Source of the DNA: an uncultured bacterium | GTDB taxonomy: Bacteria > Bacillota > Clostridia > Lachnospirales > Lachnospiraceae | Reading direction: 5' to 3' | Length of the DNA: 64,000 nt | NCBI GenBank assembly: GCA_947647735.1 | Contig: CANSLJ010000008.1 | Location: 1-64,000 of the forward strand | Part shown: positions 15,736 to 24,831 of the stretch, one piece after another | How positions within the stretch are numbered: position 1 is the stretch's first letter | Layout: each line of letters starts with the position of its first letter | Position numbers and translations under genes: made by a program | Notes under the pieces: model-generated | Told to the model about the DNA's origin: nothing | The model's input: only the letters and a program-made list of their open reading frames with translations | Databases searched by the model: none

Positions 15736-17085
15736 TCATTTCCGCCTCAGCCGCGCCAGAAAAAACCCGTCGCTGTCATGCACTCCCGGCATGAGCTGCA
15801 ACATACCGCTCTCCGCCTCCTCGCATCGCAGGCTCTCCGGCAGATACGGATTCAAACTCTCCGCCTCCAGCGGAAACTCCCGACACATCCACATGGCCTG
15901 CTCCTCATTCTCCGCCCGGTGCACCGTACAGGTGCTGTACAGGATCACTCCGCCCGGCTTCACATAGCGCCAGCACGCGGAGATGATCTCCCGCTGGAGC
16001 CTCACCAAATCTTCAAGACTCTCCTTCGTCACATGATATTTGATGTCCCGTTTCTTTCCCAAAATCCCCAGCCCGGAGCAGGGCAGATCCAGATATAGCA
16101 CATCCGCCTTCTCTTCCGCCTCCGCGTCAAAAATCCGGGCATCGTGAACCTTCACCGTCACGTTTTCCGCCTTCATCCTCGCCGCATTTTCCCGGATCAG
16201 CGCCGCCTTCTCCTCAGATACGTCCCGTGCCTCCACCTGTCCTGTTCCATGGAGCCTGCAGCAGGCATGCAGGCTCTTTCCCCCGGGCGCCGCACAGACG
16301 TCCAGCACGAAATCTCCGGCCTTTATCCCGGCGCACTCCGTCACCAGCATGGAGCTGACATCCTGTACCGTCACGGCCCCTTCCGCAAAACCGGGAAGCC
16401 TGTTTACGCCCTCCATATTCCGGCAGCGCCTTGCGTAGGGCAGATAGGGATCTTCCTCACAGACTATCCCCCGCTCCCGCCACGCCGCGGCAAGCCTCTC
16501 CCGCTCCTCCCGGGAGAGCTCCTCCGAGATCCGAAGGCTCACAGGCTTCACCGCAAGCAGCGCCTGACACATCTTTTCCGTCCGCTCCCTGCCGTAATCC
16601 CTCTCCCATAATCCCACCAGAAACTCCGGCATGGAGTACCGGACCGAAACCGCCCCTATCCAGTCCTTCTCCCGATCCGGAAAGGCGATCTTTTCCTTGT
16701 TTCTGGCAATATTTCTCAGAACACCGTTCACAAATCCCTTCAGGGACTGAAAATGGCGTTTCTGCGCAAGCCGCACCGCCTCGTTGCAGACCGCGCTGTC
16801 CGGCACCCCATCCATATAAAAAAGCTGGTAGACGCTCATCCGCATAAGTTGGCGGATCAAAGGCTTCATTTTAGGGACGGGGACGCTGGAGAACTGGTTC
16901 AGGATATAGTCCAGTTCGATCCGGCGTTCCACCGTCCCTTCCGTTACCCGTTTGATGAAAGCCTTATCCTGCACAGGCAGGTAATCGTATTTCTGAAGTA
17001 CCTGCCTGACCAGTACATTGCTGAACACCGCTTCCTTTTCCAGCTCCATCAGACTGTCCAATATGATCTCTCTTGTATTTTCCAT
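15736..17085 (-). CDS. rsmB: 16S rRNA (cytosine967-C5)-methyltransferase RsmB
   Basis: A 449-aa SAM-dependent rRNA m5C methyltransferase. The N-terminal NusB-like RNA-binding domain spans about 1-140 (VFSNVLVRQVL; RQLMRMSVYQLFYMD). The Rossmann methyltransferase domain follows, with the SAM motif DVCAAPGGKSLH and the two catalytic-cysteine regions: DLPCSGLGILGKKRDIKY and STCTV. The ATG at 17085 shares a TGATG junction with the yugP stop, and AGGGACAG precedes it. A TTG one codon upstream is not needed. Length is normal. Translational coupling to the metallopeptidase gene is likely. Confidence 0.96.
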   Translation of the reverse strand: MENTREIILDSLMELEKEAVFSNVLVRQVLQKYDYLPVQDKAFIKRVTEGTVERRIELDYILNQFSSVPVPKMKPLIRQLMRMSVYQLFYMDGVPDSAVCNEAVRLAQKRHFQSLKGFVNGVLRNIARNKEKIAFPDREKDWIGAVSVRYSMPEFLVGLWERDYGRERTEKMCQALLAVKPVSLRISEELSREERERLAAAWRERGIVCEEDPYLPYARRCRNMEGVNRLPGFAEGAVTVQDVSSMLVTECAGIKAGDFVLDVCAAPGGKSLHACCRLHGTGQVEARDVSEEKAALIRENAARMKAENVTVKVHDARIFDAEAEEKADVLYLDLPCSGLGILGKKRDIKYHVTKESLEDLVRLQREIISACWRYVKPGGVILYSTCTVHRAENEEQAMWMCREFPLEAESLNPYLPESLRCEEAESGMLQLMPGVHDSDGFFLARLRRK

Positions 17086-17822
17086 CAATCTCTGTCCCTT
17101 CCGCCCCTGTTTCCGAACAACAGCACCAGACGGAGAAGCTGCAAAATGGAGGAGGCTGCCGCCGCCACATAAGTCAGCGCCGCCGCTCCTAAAACCTTGC
17201 GCACATGTCCCACTTCCTGCTGTCCCAAAATGCCGTACTGTCCCAGCATGCGCATCGCCCGGTTGGAGGCGTTAAACTCCACCGGCAGCGTCACGATCTG
17301 AAACAGCACCGCCGCGGAAAATACCCAGATACCGATCTGGGCAAGGAGAGAACCCGTCCCGCCGAATATCACGCCCAGAAGAATGATCGGAAGCCCTAAC
17401 CTGCTGCCGAGATTTGCCACCGGCACAAGGGTGGAACGGATCTTTAACGGCGCATACCCCTTCTGATGCTGCACCGCATGCCCGCACTCATGGGCCGCCA
17501 CGCCGATGGCCGCCACGGAATTGCTGGCGTACACCGAATCCGACAGGCGCAGTACCTTGGAGGAGGGATCATAGTGGTCTGTCAGGTTTCCCCTGATATG
17601 CTCGATCCTGACATCGTAGATCCCGCTCTGGTTCAAAATGCGCTGTGCCGCCTCCGCCCCGGTCATGCCGCTCATGCTCCGCACTCTGGCATATTTACTG
17701 TAGGTGCTGTTCACCTTCGCGCTGGCGATCATGCAGAGCACCGCGCCGATCAGCACCAGTATATAAGTCCAGTCCATACGGTAATATCCGTATCCCATTC
17801 CATATCCTAATCCGTATCCCAT
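17085..17822 (-). CDS. yugP: YugP-like membrane zinc metallopeptidase
   Basis: A 245-aa membrane protein of the neutral zinc metallopeptidase (YugP/DUF232) family. It starts with a glycine/tyrosine repeat (MGYGLGYGMGYGYY), then a membrane segment (about 17-35), a soluble part with the zinc motif HECGH (AAHECGHAVQHQ, about 117-128), two hydrophobic segments (IILLGVIFGG; WVFSAAVLFQIVTLPVEF) and a last one near the C-terminus. EFNASNRA is the usual downstream Glu/Asn signature. I chose the ATG with GAGG about 5 nt upstream; the frame opens 66 nt earlier without a site. The substrate is unknown. Its place between fmt and rsmB is common in Clostridia. Confidence 0.92.
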   Translation of the reverse strand: MGYGLGYGMGYGYYRMDWTYILVLIGAVLCMIASAKVNSTYSKYARVRSMSGMTGAEAAQRILNQSGIYDVRIEHIRGNLTDHYDPSSKVLRLSDSVYASNSVAAIGVAAHECGHAVQHQKGYAPLKIRSTLVPVANLGSRLGLPIILLGVIFGGTGSLLAQIGIWVFSAAVLFQIVTLPVEFNASNRAMRMLGQYGILGQQEVGHVRKVLGAAALTYVAAAASSILQLLRLVLLFGNRGGRDRD

Positions 17823-17904
17823 TTTTTCCTCATTTTCTGCACACATCCCTGCGTATAAAAAATTTGTGCCGGGTGTGCTCAGGCACAAATCTCATGTATG
17901 AAAA

Positions 17905-18882
17905 TTACTCCAGCACTTCCCCTGCCTTCACCTGGCACCCGAGTAAAAAGTCCTTCACCGGCATCCGCCTCTTGCCCTCAAGCTGTACTTCCTTTAAAAC
18001 AAGAACCCCTTTACCGGTCTGCACATGGATGCTGTCCTTTGTGACAGATAAAACCTCCCCGGGCTCAGGCTTCTTTTCCTCGGTATGCTTAAACAGCCCG
18101 TTGTGAGCGCTTTCCGCCTTCTGTTCCTCCCCGGAAACCTCCGCCTTCCAGACTTTCAGGCTCTTTCCCCGCAGGCTGCAGTATGCGCTTGGCCAGGGAT
18201 TCATGCCCCGCACAAGGCGCTCCAGCACATCGGCATCCTTCTCCCAGTCTATTTTACCCATATCCTTATTCAGCATACGCACATGGACCGCATCTTCCTC
18301 CTGCTGTTTCACCGGGATGATGTCGCCCGACTCGATCTTTGGCAATGTCTTGATAAGGAGCTCCGCTCCCAACACGCTTAATTTATCAAAAAGGCTCCCG
18401 CCGGTATCGTCCTTTTCCACAGGGATCGCCTTCATCGTCAGGATATCGCCGGTATCCATTCCCTCGTCCATCTGCATGATCGTCACGCCGGTCACATCGT
18501 CCCCGTTTAAGACCGCATACTGGATCGGGGAAGCCCCCCTGTATTTTGGCAGAAGGGACGCATGGATATTGATACAGCCGTATTTCGGCATCTCCAGGAT
18601 CTCTTTCGATAAGATCTGCCCGAAAGCCGCCACCACAAAGATATCCGCCTCAAACCGCTTAAGCTCTTCCACAGCCTCCGGCGCCTTGATCCGCTCCGGC
18701 TGAAAAACAGGCAGTCCGTGTGCCAGCGCACATTCCTTGACCGGCGAAAACTGCAGCTTCCGGTCCCGCCCTTTCTGTTTGTCCGGCTGTGTCACCACAG
18801 CGCTCACCTCATGTCCTGCCTGAAGCAGAGCCTCAAGCGCTCCCACCGCAAAATCCGGTGTTCCCATAAAGACAATCTTCAT
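17905..18882 (-). CDS. fmt: methionyl-tRNA formyltransferase
   Basis: A 325-aa enzyme that formylates initiator Met-tRNA using 10-formyl-THF. The N-terminal Rossmann formyltransferase domain has KIVFMGTPDFAV at the start and the catalytic/folate motif HASLLPKYRGASPIQ (about 108-122) with D at about 143 (TIMQMDEGMDTGD). The C-terminal tRNA-binding OB domain begins near 205 and carries a lysine/glutamate-rich insertion of about 20 residues (GEEQKAESAHNGLFKHTEEK) not common in the family. GAGG precedes ATG by 7 nt. It follows def by 17 nt, so formylation and deformylation are made together. Confidence 0.96.
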   Translation of the reverse strand: MKIVFMGTPDFAVGALEALLQAGHEVSAVVTQPDKQKGRDRKLQFSPVKECALAHGLPVFQPERIKAPEAVEELKRFEADIFVVAAFGQILSKEILEMPKYGCINIHASLLPKYRGASPIQYAVLNGDDVTGVTIMQMDEGMDTGDILTMKAIPVEKDDTGGSLFDKLSVLGAELLIKTLPKIESGDIIPVKQQEEDAVHVRMLNKDMGKIDWEKDADVLERLVRGMNPWPSAYCSLRGKSLKVWKAEVSGEEQKAESAHNGLFKHTEEKKPEPGEVLSVTKDSIHVQTGKGVLVLKEVQLEGKRRMPVKDFLLGCQVKAGEVLE

Positions 18883-18899
18883 ACAATTACCTCATTACC

Positions 18900-19385
18900 C
18901 TAGTTTTCTTCCTCTTCTTCCAGCTCTTCCACATCCATCAGCCGTCCTTCCACCTTTTCCACATAAAGGTGTCCGTCCAGATGATCGTACTCATGACAGA
19001 TGGCTCTCGCTAACAATTCTTCCGCCTCCAGCTCAAAATATTCCATCTTCTCATTATAGGCCGCCACCTTCACATAGTTCGGCCTTGTCACAACACCTGT
19101 TTTTCCGGGCACGCTCAGGCACCCCTCCTGCCCGGTCTGCTCTCCGTCTGTCGCCAGGATCTTCGGATTGATAAAAACATAAGGATCTTCCCCTGTCACA
19201 TCCACAACAAAGATCCGTTTTAAAACGCCAACCTGTGCCGCCGCCAGTCCGACGCCGTTCGCCTCGTACATGGTATCCAGCATATCCTCGATCAGTTCTG
19301 CTGTTCTGGGCGTTACCTCCTTTACTTCCTTGCTGATCTTATAAAGGATCGCCTCTCCCTGTTCCCTCACATTTCTTAATGCCAT
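18900..19385 (-). CDS. def: peptide deformylase
   Basis: A 161-aa type I-like peptide deformylase that removes the N-formyl group from new proteins. All three family motifs are present: GVGLAAAQVG (motif 1), EGCLSVPG (motif 2, Cys metal ligand) and HEYDHLDG (motif 3, HEXXH zinc/iron site). The C-terminus is short and highly acidic (VEELEEEEEN). The start follows a GGGAG about 7 nt upstream. It is located between priA and fmt as in many Firmicutes. Confidence 0.97.
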   Translation of the reverse strand: MALRNVREQGEAILYKISKEVKEVTPRTAELIEDMLDTMYEANGVGLAAAQVGVLKRIFVVDVTGEDPYVFINPKILATDGEQTGQEGCLSVPGKTGVVTRPNYVKVAAYNEKMEYFELEAEELLARAICHEYDHLDGHLYVEKVEGRLMDVEELEEEEEN

Positions 19386-19424
19386 TTTCTGCTCCCGCTC
19401 CCTTTTGTCCGTATTTATGATGAT

Positions 19425-21776
19425 CTAATATCCATTTATAGGATCAACATCAAATTGTACCTGTTCCTGACGTTTTTGTAAAGCCTGTATATGATCTTCC
19501 ATCCGCTCCCGCAGTGCGGCAAGCAGCTCCATGCTATCGCTCTTTATATAAAATATAAATCTATGATTGTCATTCAGTTTCGATAAAGATGCCGTTCCCG
19601 GACCGAGTACGGAAATTCTATCATCTCCGCTTTCACACCCTGCATCCTCTGAAAACCTGTTCATCTCCTCTTCCTCTCCCGCCATTCTCGAAAACTTTTC
19701 CGCCCCGCTTTCCCGCCTTGCGATCTCCGAAAGCGCCTTCGCCAGCTCCAGCGCCGCTCCCTCATCCTTTCCGGTGACAAGCACCGCCAGCATATGGGCG
19801 GCAGGGGGATACATGCCGATCTCACGGTACAGGATCTCCTCCTCATAAAAGCCCTCGTAATCCTGGGCCGCCGCATGCACAATGCTGTAATGTTCCGGCT
19901 GATAAGTCTGGATCACCACCTCCCCCGGCTCATCCCCCCGTCCGGCTCTCCCCGCAGCCTGCGTCAGGAGCTGGAAGGTCCGCTCCGCCGCCCGGTAATC
20001 CCCGGCAAACAGAGACATATCCGCCGCCAGAATGCCCACCAGCGTCACCGCCGGGAAATCATGCCCTTTCACGATCATCTGGGTGCCCAGCAGAATATCC
20101 GCCTCCCTGTCCGCAAAGGCGGAAAGGATCTTTTCATAGCTGTCCTTTTTCTTCGTGGTATCGCCATCCATCCGAAGGACCCGCGCCCCCGGGTACATCT
20201 GATGAAGCTTTTCCTCCACCGCCTCCGTGCCGGCTTTAAAGCCCAGAATATAGCGGGAGCCGCAGGCGGGACAGATCTTTACCGCCGGCTCCTCATAGCC
20301 GCAATAGTGACATACCAGCTTTCCGTTTTTATGCTCCGACAGGGAAACGCTGCAGTGGGGACATTTCATCACATGCCCGCAGTTCCTGCAGGATACAAAA
20401 CCCGCAAACCCCCGGCGGTTTAAAAACAGCATGATCTGCTGCCCCTTTTCCAGTCTGTCCTCGATCAGTTCCTGCAGCCGCCTGCTGAAGATGGAGCGGT
20501 TTCCCGCCCGGAGCTCTGTCCGCAGATCCACCGGATAAACCTTAGGCAGCACATTCCCCGTCAGCCGCTCCCCCAGCCGGAAAAATCCGTATTCCCCACG
20601 CATGGCGCGGTAATAACTCTCCAGAGAGGGGGTCGCCGAGCCCAGCACCACGGATGCCTGATGGAGGGAAGCCAGATAAACCGCCGCGTCCCTTGCATGG
20701 TATTTGGGCATCGTCTCACTTTTATAGGAAGGCTCATGTTCCTCGTCGATAATGATCAGCCCCACCTTCGCAAAGGGGGTAAACAGCGCCGACCTCGGAC
20801 CTATGATCACATCGATATCCCCGTTTTTTGCGCGCTCGCACTGATCGTATTTCTCCCCCGCGGAAAGCCCCGAGTGAAGCACCGAAACCCGCTCCCCGAA
20901 CCGCCGCATAAACCGCACTACCGTCTGATAAGTCAGAGCGATCTCCGGGATCAGCACGATCGCCTGCCTGCCCCTTTTCAGGCAGCCCTCAATCAGGTTC
21001 ATGTAAACTTCTGTCTTTCCGCTGCCGGTGATGCCGTGAATCAGATAGGTTTTTCTGACACCACTGTCATAATCCTGCAAAATGCCGTCCACGATCTCCT
21101 GCTGCGCATCGCTGAGCAGGGGCCTCTCCGCCCCGAACGCATTTTTCCGGTCCGCCGCCTCCAGAGAGCTCTTTACAGGATTGCGGTAGATCCGCTGCGT
21201 CTCCACCCTGAGAGCGCCCCGCTGTTCCAGAGCGCGGATCGTGGAGGGGGAGATGTGAAGCTTCTCTCTGACCAGATCCATTGGCAGACGCTCCTGCTCT
21301 GTGAGCGCTGTAAGGAGCCTTGCCATAGCCGGCCGGTTTTTCCTGCCGCACTGCTCCGCCAGCGCCCCCGCCTCCCCGGAAGATAACAGACGGCAGATCT
21401 CCTTCTTTTCCAGCTTCTGTTTCTTCTGTTTCGCTGGCAGCACCGTTTTCAGCGCCGCTATCATCGTGGAGCCGTACTGCTCTCTGATCCAGCCCGCCAG
21501 CTTTACCAAAATGGCATCCACCGCCGCATCGGCGCCAGAGAGCGCCGCGATCTCCTTCACCCTGCTCTCCTCAAAGGAAATGCTGTCCCGGAAAGCGATC
21601 ACATACCCCTGCCGCAGCACGCCCCCCTTTCCGAAGGGCACAAGCACGCTCATGCCTGTCTCCAGAGAGCCTCTCAGCGATGCCGGGATACGATAGGTGA
21701 AAGGGCGGTCCACACTCTCATGGGAAATATCCACGATCACATCGGCATATATAAAATCTTTACTTTCCTTCTCCAT
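19425..21776 (-). CDS. priA: primosomal protein N' (replication restart helicase PriA)
   Basis: A 783-aa 3'-5' DNA helicase that reloads the replisome at stalled forks. An N-terminal 3'BD fold (IVDISHESVDRPFTYRIP) is followed by a winged helix (about 150-200) and helicase lobes with Walker A GITGSGKTEVY, Walker B IIIDEEHEPSYKSE and the QMIVKGHDF motif. A zinc-binding insertion has eight cysteines in four CxxC pairs (CRNC, CPHC, CHYC, CPAC; about 470-515). A segment at about 695-725 (GAEKFSRMAGEEEEMNRFSE) is a low-complexity insertion. The C-terminus ends FDVDPINGY, a typical PriA ending. The ribosome binding site is weak. Confidence 0.96.
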   Translation of the reverse strand: MEKESKDFIYADVIVDISHESVDRPFTYRIPASLRGSLETGMSVLVPFGKGGVLRQGYVIAFRDSISFEESRVKEIAALSGADAAVDAILVKLAGWIREQYGSTMIAALKTVLPAKQKKQKLEKKEICRLLSSGEAGALAEQCGRKNRPAMARLLTALTEQERLPMDLVREKLHISPSTIRALEQRGALRVETQRIYRNPVKSSLEAADRKNAFGAERPLLSDAQQEIVDGILQDYDSGVRKTYLIHGITGSGKTEVYMNLIEGCLKRGRQAIVLIPEIALTYQTVVRFMRRFGERVSVLHSGLSAGEKYDQCERAKNGDIDVIIGPRSALFTPFAKVGLIIIDEEHEPSYKSETMPKYHARDAAVYLASLHQASVVLGSATPSLESYYRAMRGEYGFFRLGERLTGNVLPKVYPVDLRTELRAGNRSIFSRRLQELIEDRLEKGQQIMLFLNRRGFAGFVSCRNCGHVMKCPHCSVSLSEHKNGKLVCHYCGYEEPAVKICPACGSRYILGFKAGTEAVEEKLHQMYPGARVLRMDGDTTKKKDSYEKILSAFADREADILLGTQMIVKGHDFPAVTLVGILAADMSLFAGDYRAAERTFQLLTQAAGRAGRGDEPGEVVIQTYQPEHYSIVHAAAQDYEGFYEEEILYREIGMYPPAAHMLAVLVTGKDEGAALELAKALSEIARRESGAEKFSRMAGEEEEMNRFSEDAGCESGDDRISVLGPGTASLSKLNDNHRFIFYIKSDSMELLAALRERMEDHIQALQKRQEQVQFDVDPINGY

Positions 21777-21796
21777 GCTCTGTTTTCCTGTCCCTG

Positions 21797-23281
21797 TCAG
21801 GAGGAAACCAAAATGCCTTCCTCCCGCAAAATTTCCGCGATCAGCACCCGCTCATCCATGGGATACTGCACGCCCTTTATCTCCTGATAATCCTCATGTC
21901 CCTTCCCGGCGAGCACCACGATATCCCCGGGCTCCCCGTGGGTGATGGCATAGCGGATTGCTTCCTTCCTGTCAGCTATCTCGACATAAGTCCCTTCTGT
22001 CTTTTTCATCCCTGTTTTGATATCCTCTATGATGGCAAGAGGCTCCTCAAACCGCGGATTGTCAGAGGTGATGATCGTGAGATCCGCCAGCTTCCCGCTG
22101 ACTTCCCCCATCTCATAGCGCCGCAGTTTCGAGCGGTTGCCGCCGCAACCAAACAGGCTTACCAGCCTGTGGGGTTCATACTCCCTGAGCGTCGTAAGAA
22201 GGCTCTCCAGCGCCATCGCATTGTGCGCATAATCGATCATCAGCGTAAAATCATCGGAAACCTTCACCATCTCAATGCGCCCCTTCACATGGGCTCTCTT
22301 CAGCGCCTCCTGAATATCCTCCACCGCCACCCTGAAATGCCGGCAGATGGCGATCGCCGCCAGCGCGTTATAGACGCTGAACCGCCCCGGCGCGGGCACC
22401 TGCGCGTGGAAATCCATGAGCCCCTTCACATCAAATGCCACGCCCAGCTCGCCGGGCTTTTTCACCAGAGACAGATTTTCCGCCCGCAAAGACGCCTCCT
22501 CGTGGAAACCGTAAGTCTCCAACCCGCAGGTATGGTCTTTTAACACCTGTTCCCAGTGCTTATCGTCGCAATTGACAATGCCCACCCGGCACTGCTTGAA
22601 CAGCAGTCCCTTGCAGTACATATAATCCTCAAAATCCTTATGTTCATTGGGACCGATATGGTCCGGCTCCAGATTCGTAAAAATACCCAGTTCAAAGGTA
22701 AAACCCTGAGTCCTGTGCAGCATCAGCCCCTGGGAGGAGACCTCCATCACGCACGCCTGACAGCCCGCATCCAGCATCTTTCTGAAACTCTCCTGCAGCA
22801 GATAGGATTCCGGTGTGGTATTGTGGGCGGGGATATGTTCCTCCCCGATGATCGTCTCGATGGTGCCGATGAGCCCGGTCTTATAGCCCGCATGCTCCAA
22901 TATGGACTTCACCAGATAGGTTGTGGTGGTCTTTCCCTTCGTCCCGGTCACACCGATGACCTTCAGCGTATCCGCCGGATGCCCGAACCATGCGGCGGAG
23001 ATGAACGCCATGGCATACCTCGTATTCTCCACCCGTATCACCGTGATATCCGTATCTTCCGACAGTTCCACATCCTTTTCCACCACCAGCACAGCCGCCT
23101 TCTTCTCCGCCGCCTCAGCCGCCCTGCTGTGCCCGTCAAAGTTCGCGCCGGCAATACAGATGAAAAGACAGCCCGGCGTGATCTTCCTCGAATCCATCTC
23201 CACCGACGTCACCGCCGCATCCACGCTGCCCCTGATACATGTATATTCCAGTTTTTCGATCAAATCCTTACAAGAAACCAT
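21797..23281 (-). CDS. murE: UDP-N-acetylmuramoyl-tripeptide synthetase MurE
   Basis: A 494-aa Mur ligase that adds the third stem residue to UDP-MurNAc-L-Ala-D-Glu. An N-terminal UDP-binding domain (about 1-95; FICIAGANFDGH) precedes the ATPase core with GVTGTKGKTTT (about 110-120), the HNTTPES substrate loop and carbamoyl-lysine region (GRIEMVK). In the C-terminal domain, TSDNPRFEEP holds the DNPR motif that selects meso-diaminopimelate over lysine, so the wall is probably mDAP type. It is the first gene of this housekeeping block, 21 nt upstream of priA. Confidence 0.95.
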   Translation of the reverse strand: MVSCKDLIEKLEYTCIRGSVDAAVTSVEMDSRKITPGCLFICIAGANFDGHSRAAEAAEKKAAVLVVEKDVELSEDTDITVIRVENTRYAMAFISAAWFGHPADTLKVIGVTGTKGKTTTTYLVKSILEHAGYKTGLIGTIETIIGEEHIPAHNTTPESYLLQESFRKMLDAGCQACVMEVSSQGLMLHRTQGFTFELGIFTNLEPDHIGPNEHKDFEDYMYCKGLLFKQCRVGIVNCDDKHWEQVLKDHTCGLETYGFHEEASLRAENLSLVKKPGELGVAFDVKGLMDFHAQVPAPGRFSVYNALAAIAICRHFRVAVEDIQEALKRAHVKGRIEMVKVSDDFTLMIDYAHNAMALESLLTTLREYEPHRLVSLFGCGGNRSKLRRYEMGEVSGKLADLTIITSDNPRFEEPLAIIEDIKTGMKKTEGTYVEIADRKEAIRYAITHGEPGDIVVLAGKGHEDYQEIKGVQYPMDERVLIAEILREEGILVSS

Positions 23282-23410
23282 ACTGTTACCCCCTTATTTG
23301 CTATCATATGTCATTTCTTATCTCATAATGTTATTTTCATCATGTCATTTTTTTATGGATCCCCTGCGGAAGATACTGCCATCAGCGCTGTTTTTCCGCG
23401 AGGCTGTCTT

Positions 23411-24415
23411 TTATACGCCGCGCACCACCAGCTTCGGCTCCAGATAGATGCTCCGGACGAAATGCTCCACCGACTCATCCTGCCAGTGCACGATCACATT
23501 CACCGCCGCATGCGCCATCTCCTCAAAAGGAAGGTGCACGCTACTGACCGGCGGCACGAGCAATGCGGAATAGGTATCATCATGCCCCACGATCTCCACC
23601 TGGTCCGGCACTTTTATCCCTCTTTCATATAAATAGCGCATTGCGCCCACCACATAACCGTCATACCACGCCTGCACACCTGTATATCCCGGCAGTTCTT
23701 CCTCCGCCTCCTGCAGCGCCCTGTATCCTTCCTCCACATCGGGAGAGTTACAGGTCTTCACCAGATATTCCGGCTTTTCCTCCGCCTCACGGACAGCCCT
23801 CATAAATCCTTCCAGCCTGTAGCTGCCGGTATGATAATCCAGTTTTCCCCTGCCGATATAAACGATCTTCTTATGTCCTCTCCCGATCAGATGGCGTGCC
23901 GCGAGGTATCCGCCCAGCGTGTTGTCCACACAGATCTGGTTAAATCCCTGACTGTCGGCAAGCCGCTCCACAAACACGACCGGCACGCCGCATCCCAGAA
24001 GAAATGCGCGTACCTCCTTTGTCAGGGTATCATCTTCAAAGCCGCTGATCATCAGTCCGCAGACATGATAAGATAAAAGCTCCTGCGCCTTTTTCTCCAC
24101 CGTCACATTATTTACATGATCGCAGAACAGCGTGACAGCATGGAGCCCTGCTTTTTCCAGTTCCTCCTGCAGCGCGTAATTCAGACTCTCGAAAAACATA
24201 TTGACCGGCAGCTTTTTTAAAATAATGCCCACCAGTTTCTGTCTGCCGCCTTCCGCTTCCTCTCTCGCCATCTCATAGCCGGTGCTGCGAACGGCCCTCC
24301 AGACCGCCGAACGCACTTCCTCCGAAACATACCCGCTCCGGTTCAGGACCCGGGACACCGTAGCCGCCGATACGCCGGCTGCTTTCGCCACATCAGCCAG
24401 TTTTACTTTTTTCAT
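23411..24415 (-). CDS. LacI-family transcriptional regulator
   Basis: A 334-aa regulator with the classic LacI DNA-binding headpiece (KLADVAKAAGVSAATVSRVLNRSGYVS, in part residues 4-30) and a periplasmic-binding-protein-like effector domain (about 60-334; VVFVERLADSQGFNQICVDN, GHKKIVYIGRG, VEIVGHDDT). It is transcribed divergently from the sugar ABC transporter operon, so it most likely represses that operon and is released by its sugar. The effector is not identifiable. Start ATG follows GGTGG. The C-terminal region ends near SIYLEPKLVVRGV, the usual closing strand. Confidence 0.93.
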   Translation of the reverse strand: MKKVKLADVAKAAGVSAATVSRVLNRSGYVSEEVRSAVWRAVRSTGYEMAREEAEGGRQKLVGIILKKLPVNMFFESLNYALQEELEKAGLHAVTLFCDHVNNVTVEKKAQELLSYHVCGLMISGFEDDTLTKEVRAFLLGCGVPVVFVERLADSQGFNQICVDNTLGGYLAARHLIGRGHKKIVYIGRGKLDYHTGSYRLEGFMRAVREAEEKPEYLVKTCNSPDVEEGYRALQEAEEELPGYTGVQAWYDGYVVGAMRYLYERGIKVPDQVEIVGHDDTYSALLVPPVSSVHLPFEEMAHAAVNVIVHWQDESVEHFVRSIYLEPKLVVRGV

Positions 24416-24691
24416 TCCAAGCCACCAATTTCCTGTATATTTTCTGTTCCTCTATATCATACAACGTTTTTTTCTTTTTTTCTATGAATAATGTGTAAAT
24501 ATTTTGTGTAAAATTTCCATTTTATTTCATATTATTTTTCATATTATTTCACATAAATTTATCTTTTTCTCTGTCATTTCCATTTTTTGCATTTTTTTAC
24601 CGCACCTTTACCGCCTCCAAAAAAGTGCACAATTTTCATTATCCCGGTTTGTCTACTTTTTACAAATATATACTTTTTACTTGTTTTATTG

Positions 24692-24720
24692 TTGACTATT
24701 TCATAAACCTGGACTATAGT
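24692..24720 (+). promoter_or_regulatory. promoter of the sugar ABC/GH43 operon
   Basis: TTGACT (24692-24697) and TATAGT (24715-24720) with a 17-nt spacer, a close match to the sigma-A consensus. The start would fall near 24727, leaving a leader of about 105 nt. The AT-rich 416-nt divergent region around it holds no gene. Confidence 0.75.
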
Positions 24721-24728
24721 TAAATCAA

Positions 24729-24756
24729 TCCATCAAGCGACAATCTGCTGGATGGA
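24729..24756. promoter_or_regulatory. inverted repeat at +1 region, candidate LacI operator
   Basis: TCCATCAAGC (24729-24738) pairs with GCTGGATGGA (24747-24756) at 9 of 10 positions around an 8-nt centre. It lies just downstream of the -10 element, where a repressor would block transcription. It is wider than a typical LacI half-site spacing, so a leader RNA hairpin is the alternative. Confidence 0.4.
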
Positions 24757-24831
24757 AGTCCAAAACAAAATCATATTTTTCCACATTATTATGAAATTAT
24801 TTTCACAAAAAAACGAAAGAGAGGACACGAC

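Noticed and set aside
22556-23632. Plus-strand frame of 358 codons
   Set aside because: Antisense shadow of murE that runs on into the end of the LacI gene; sequence is His/Arg-rich and without motifs.
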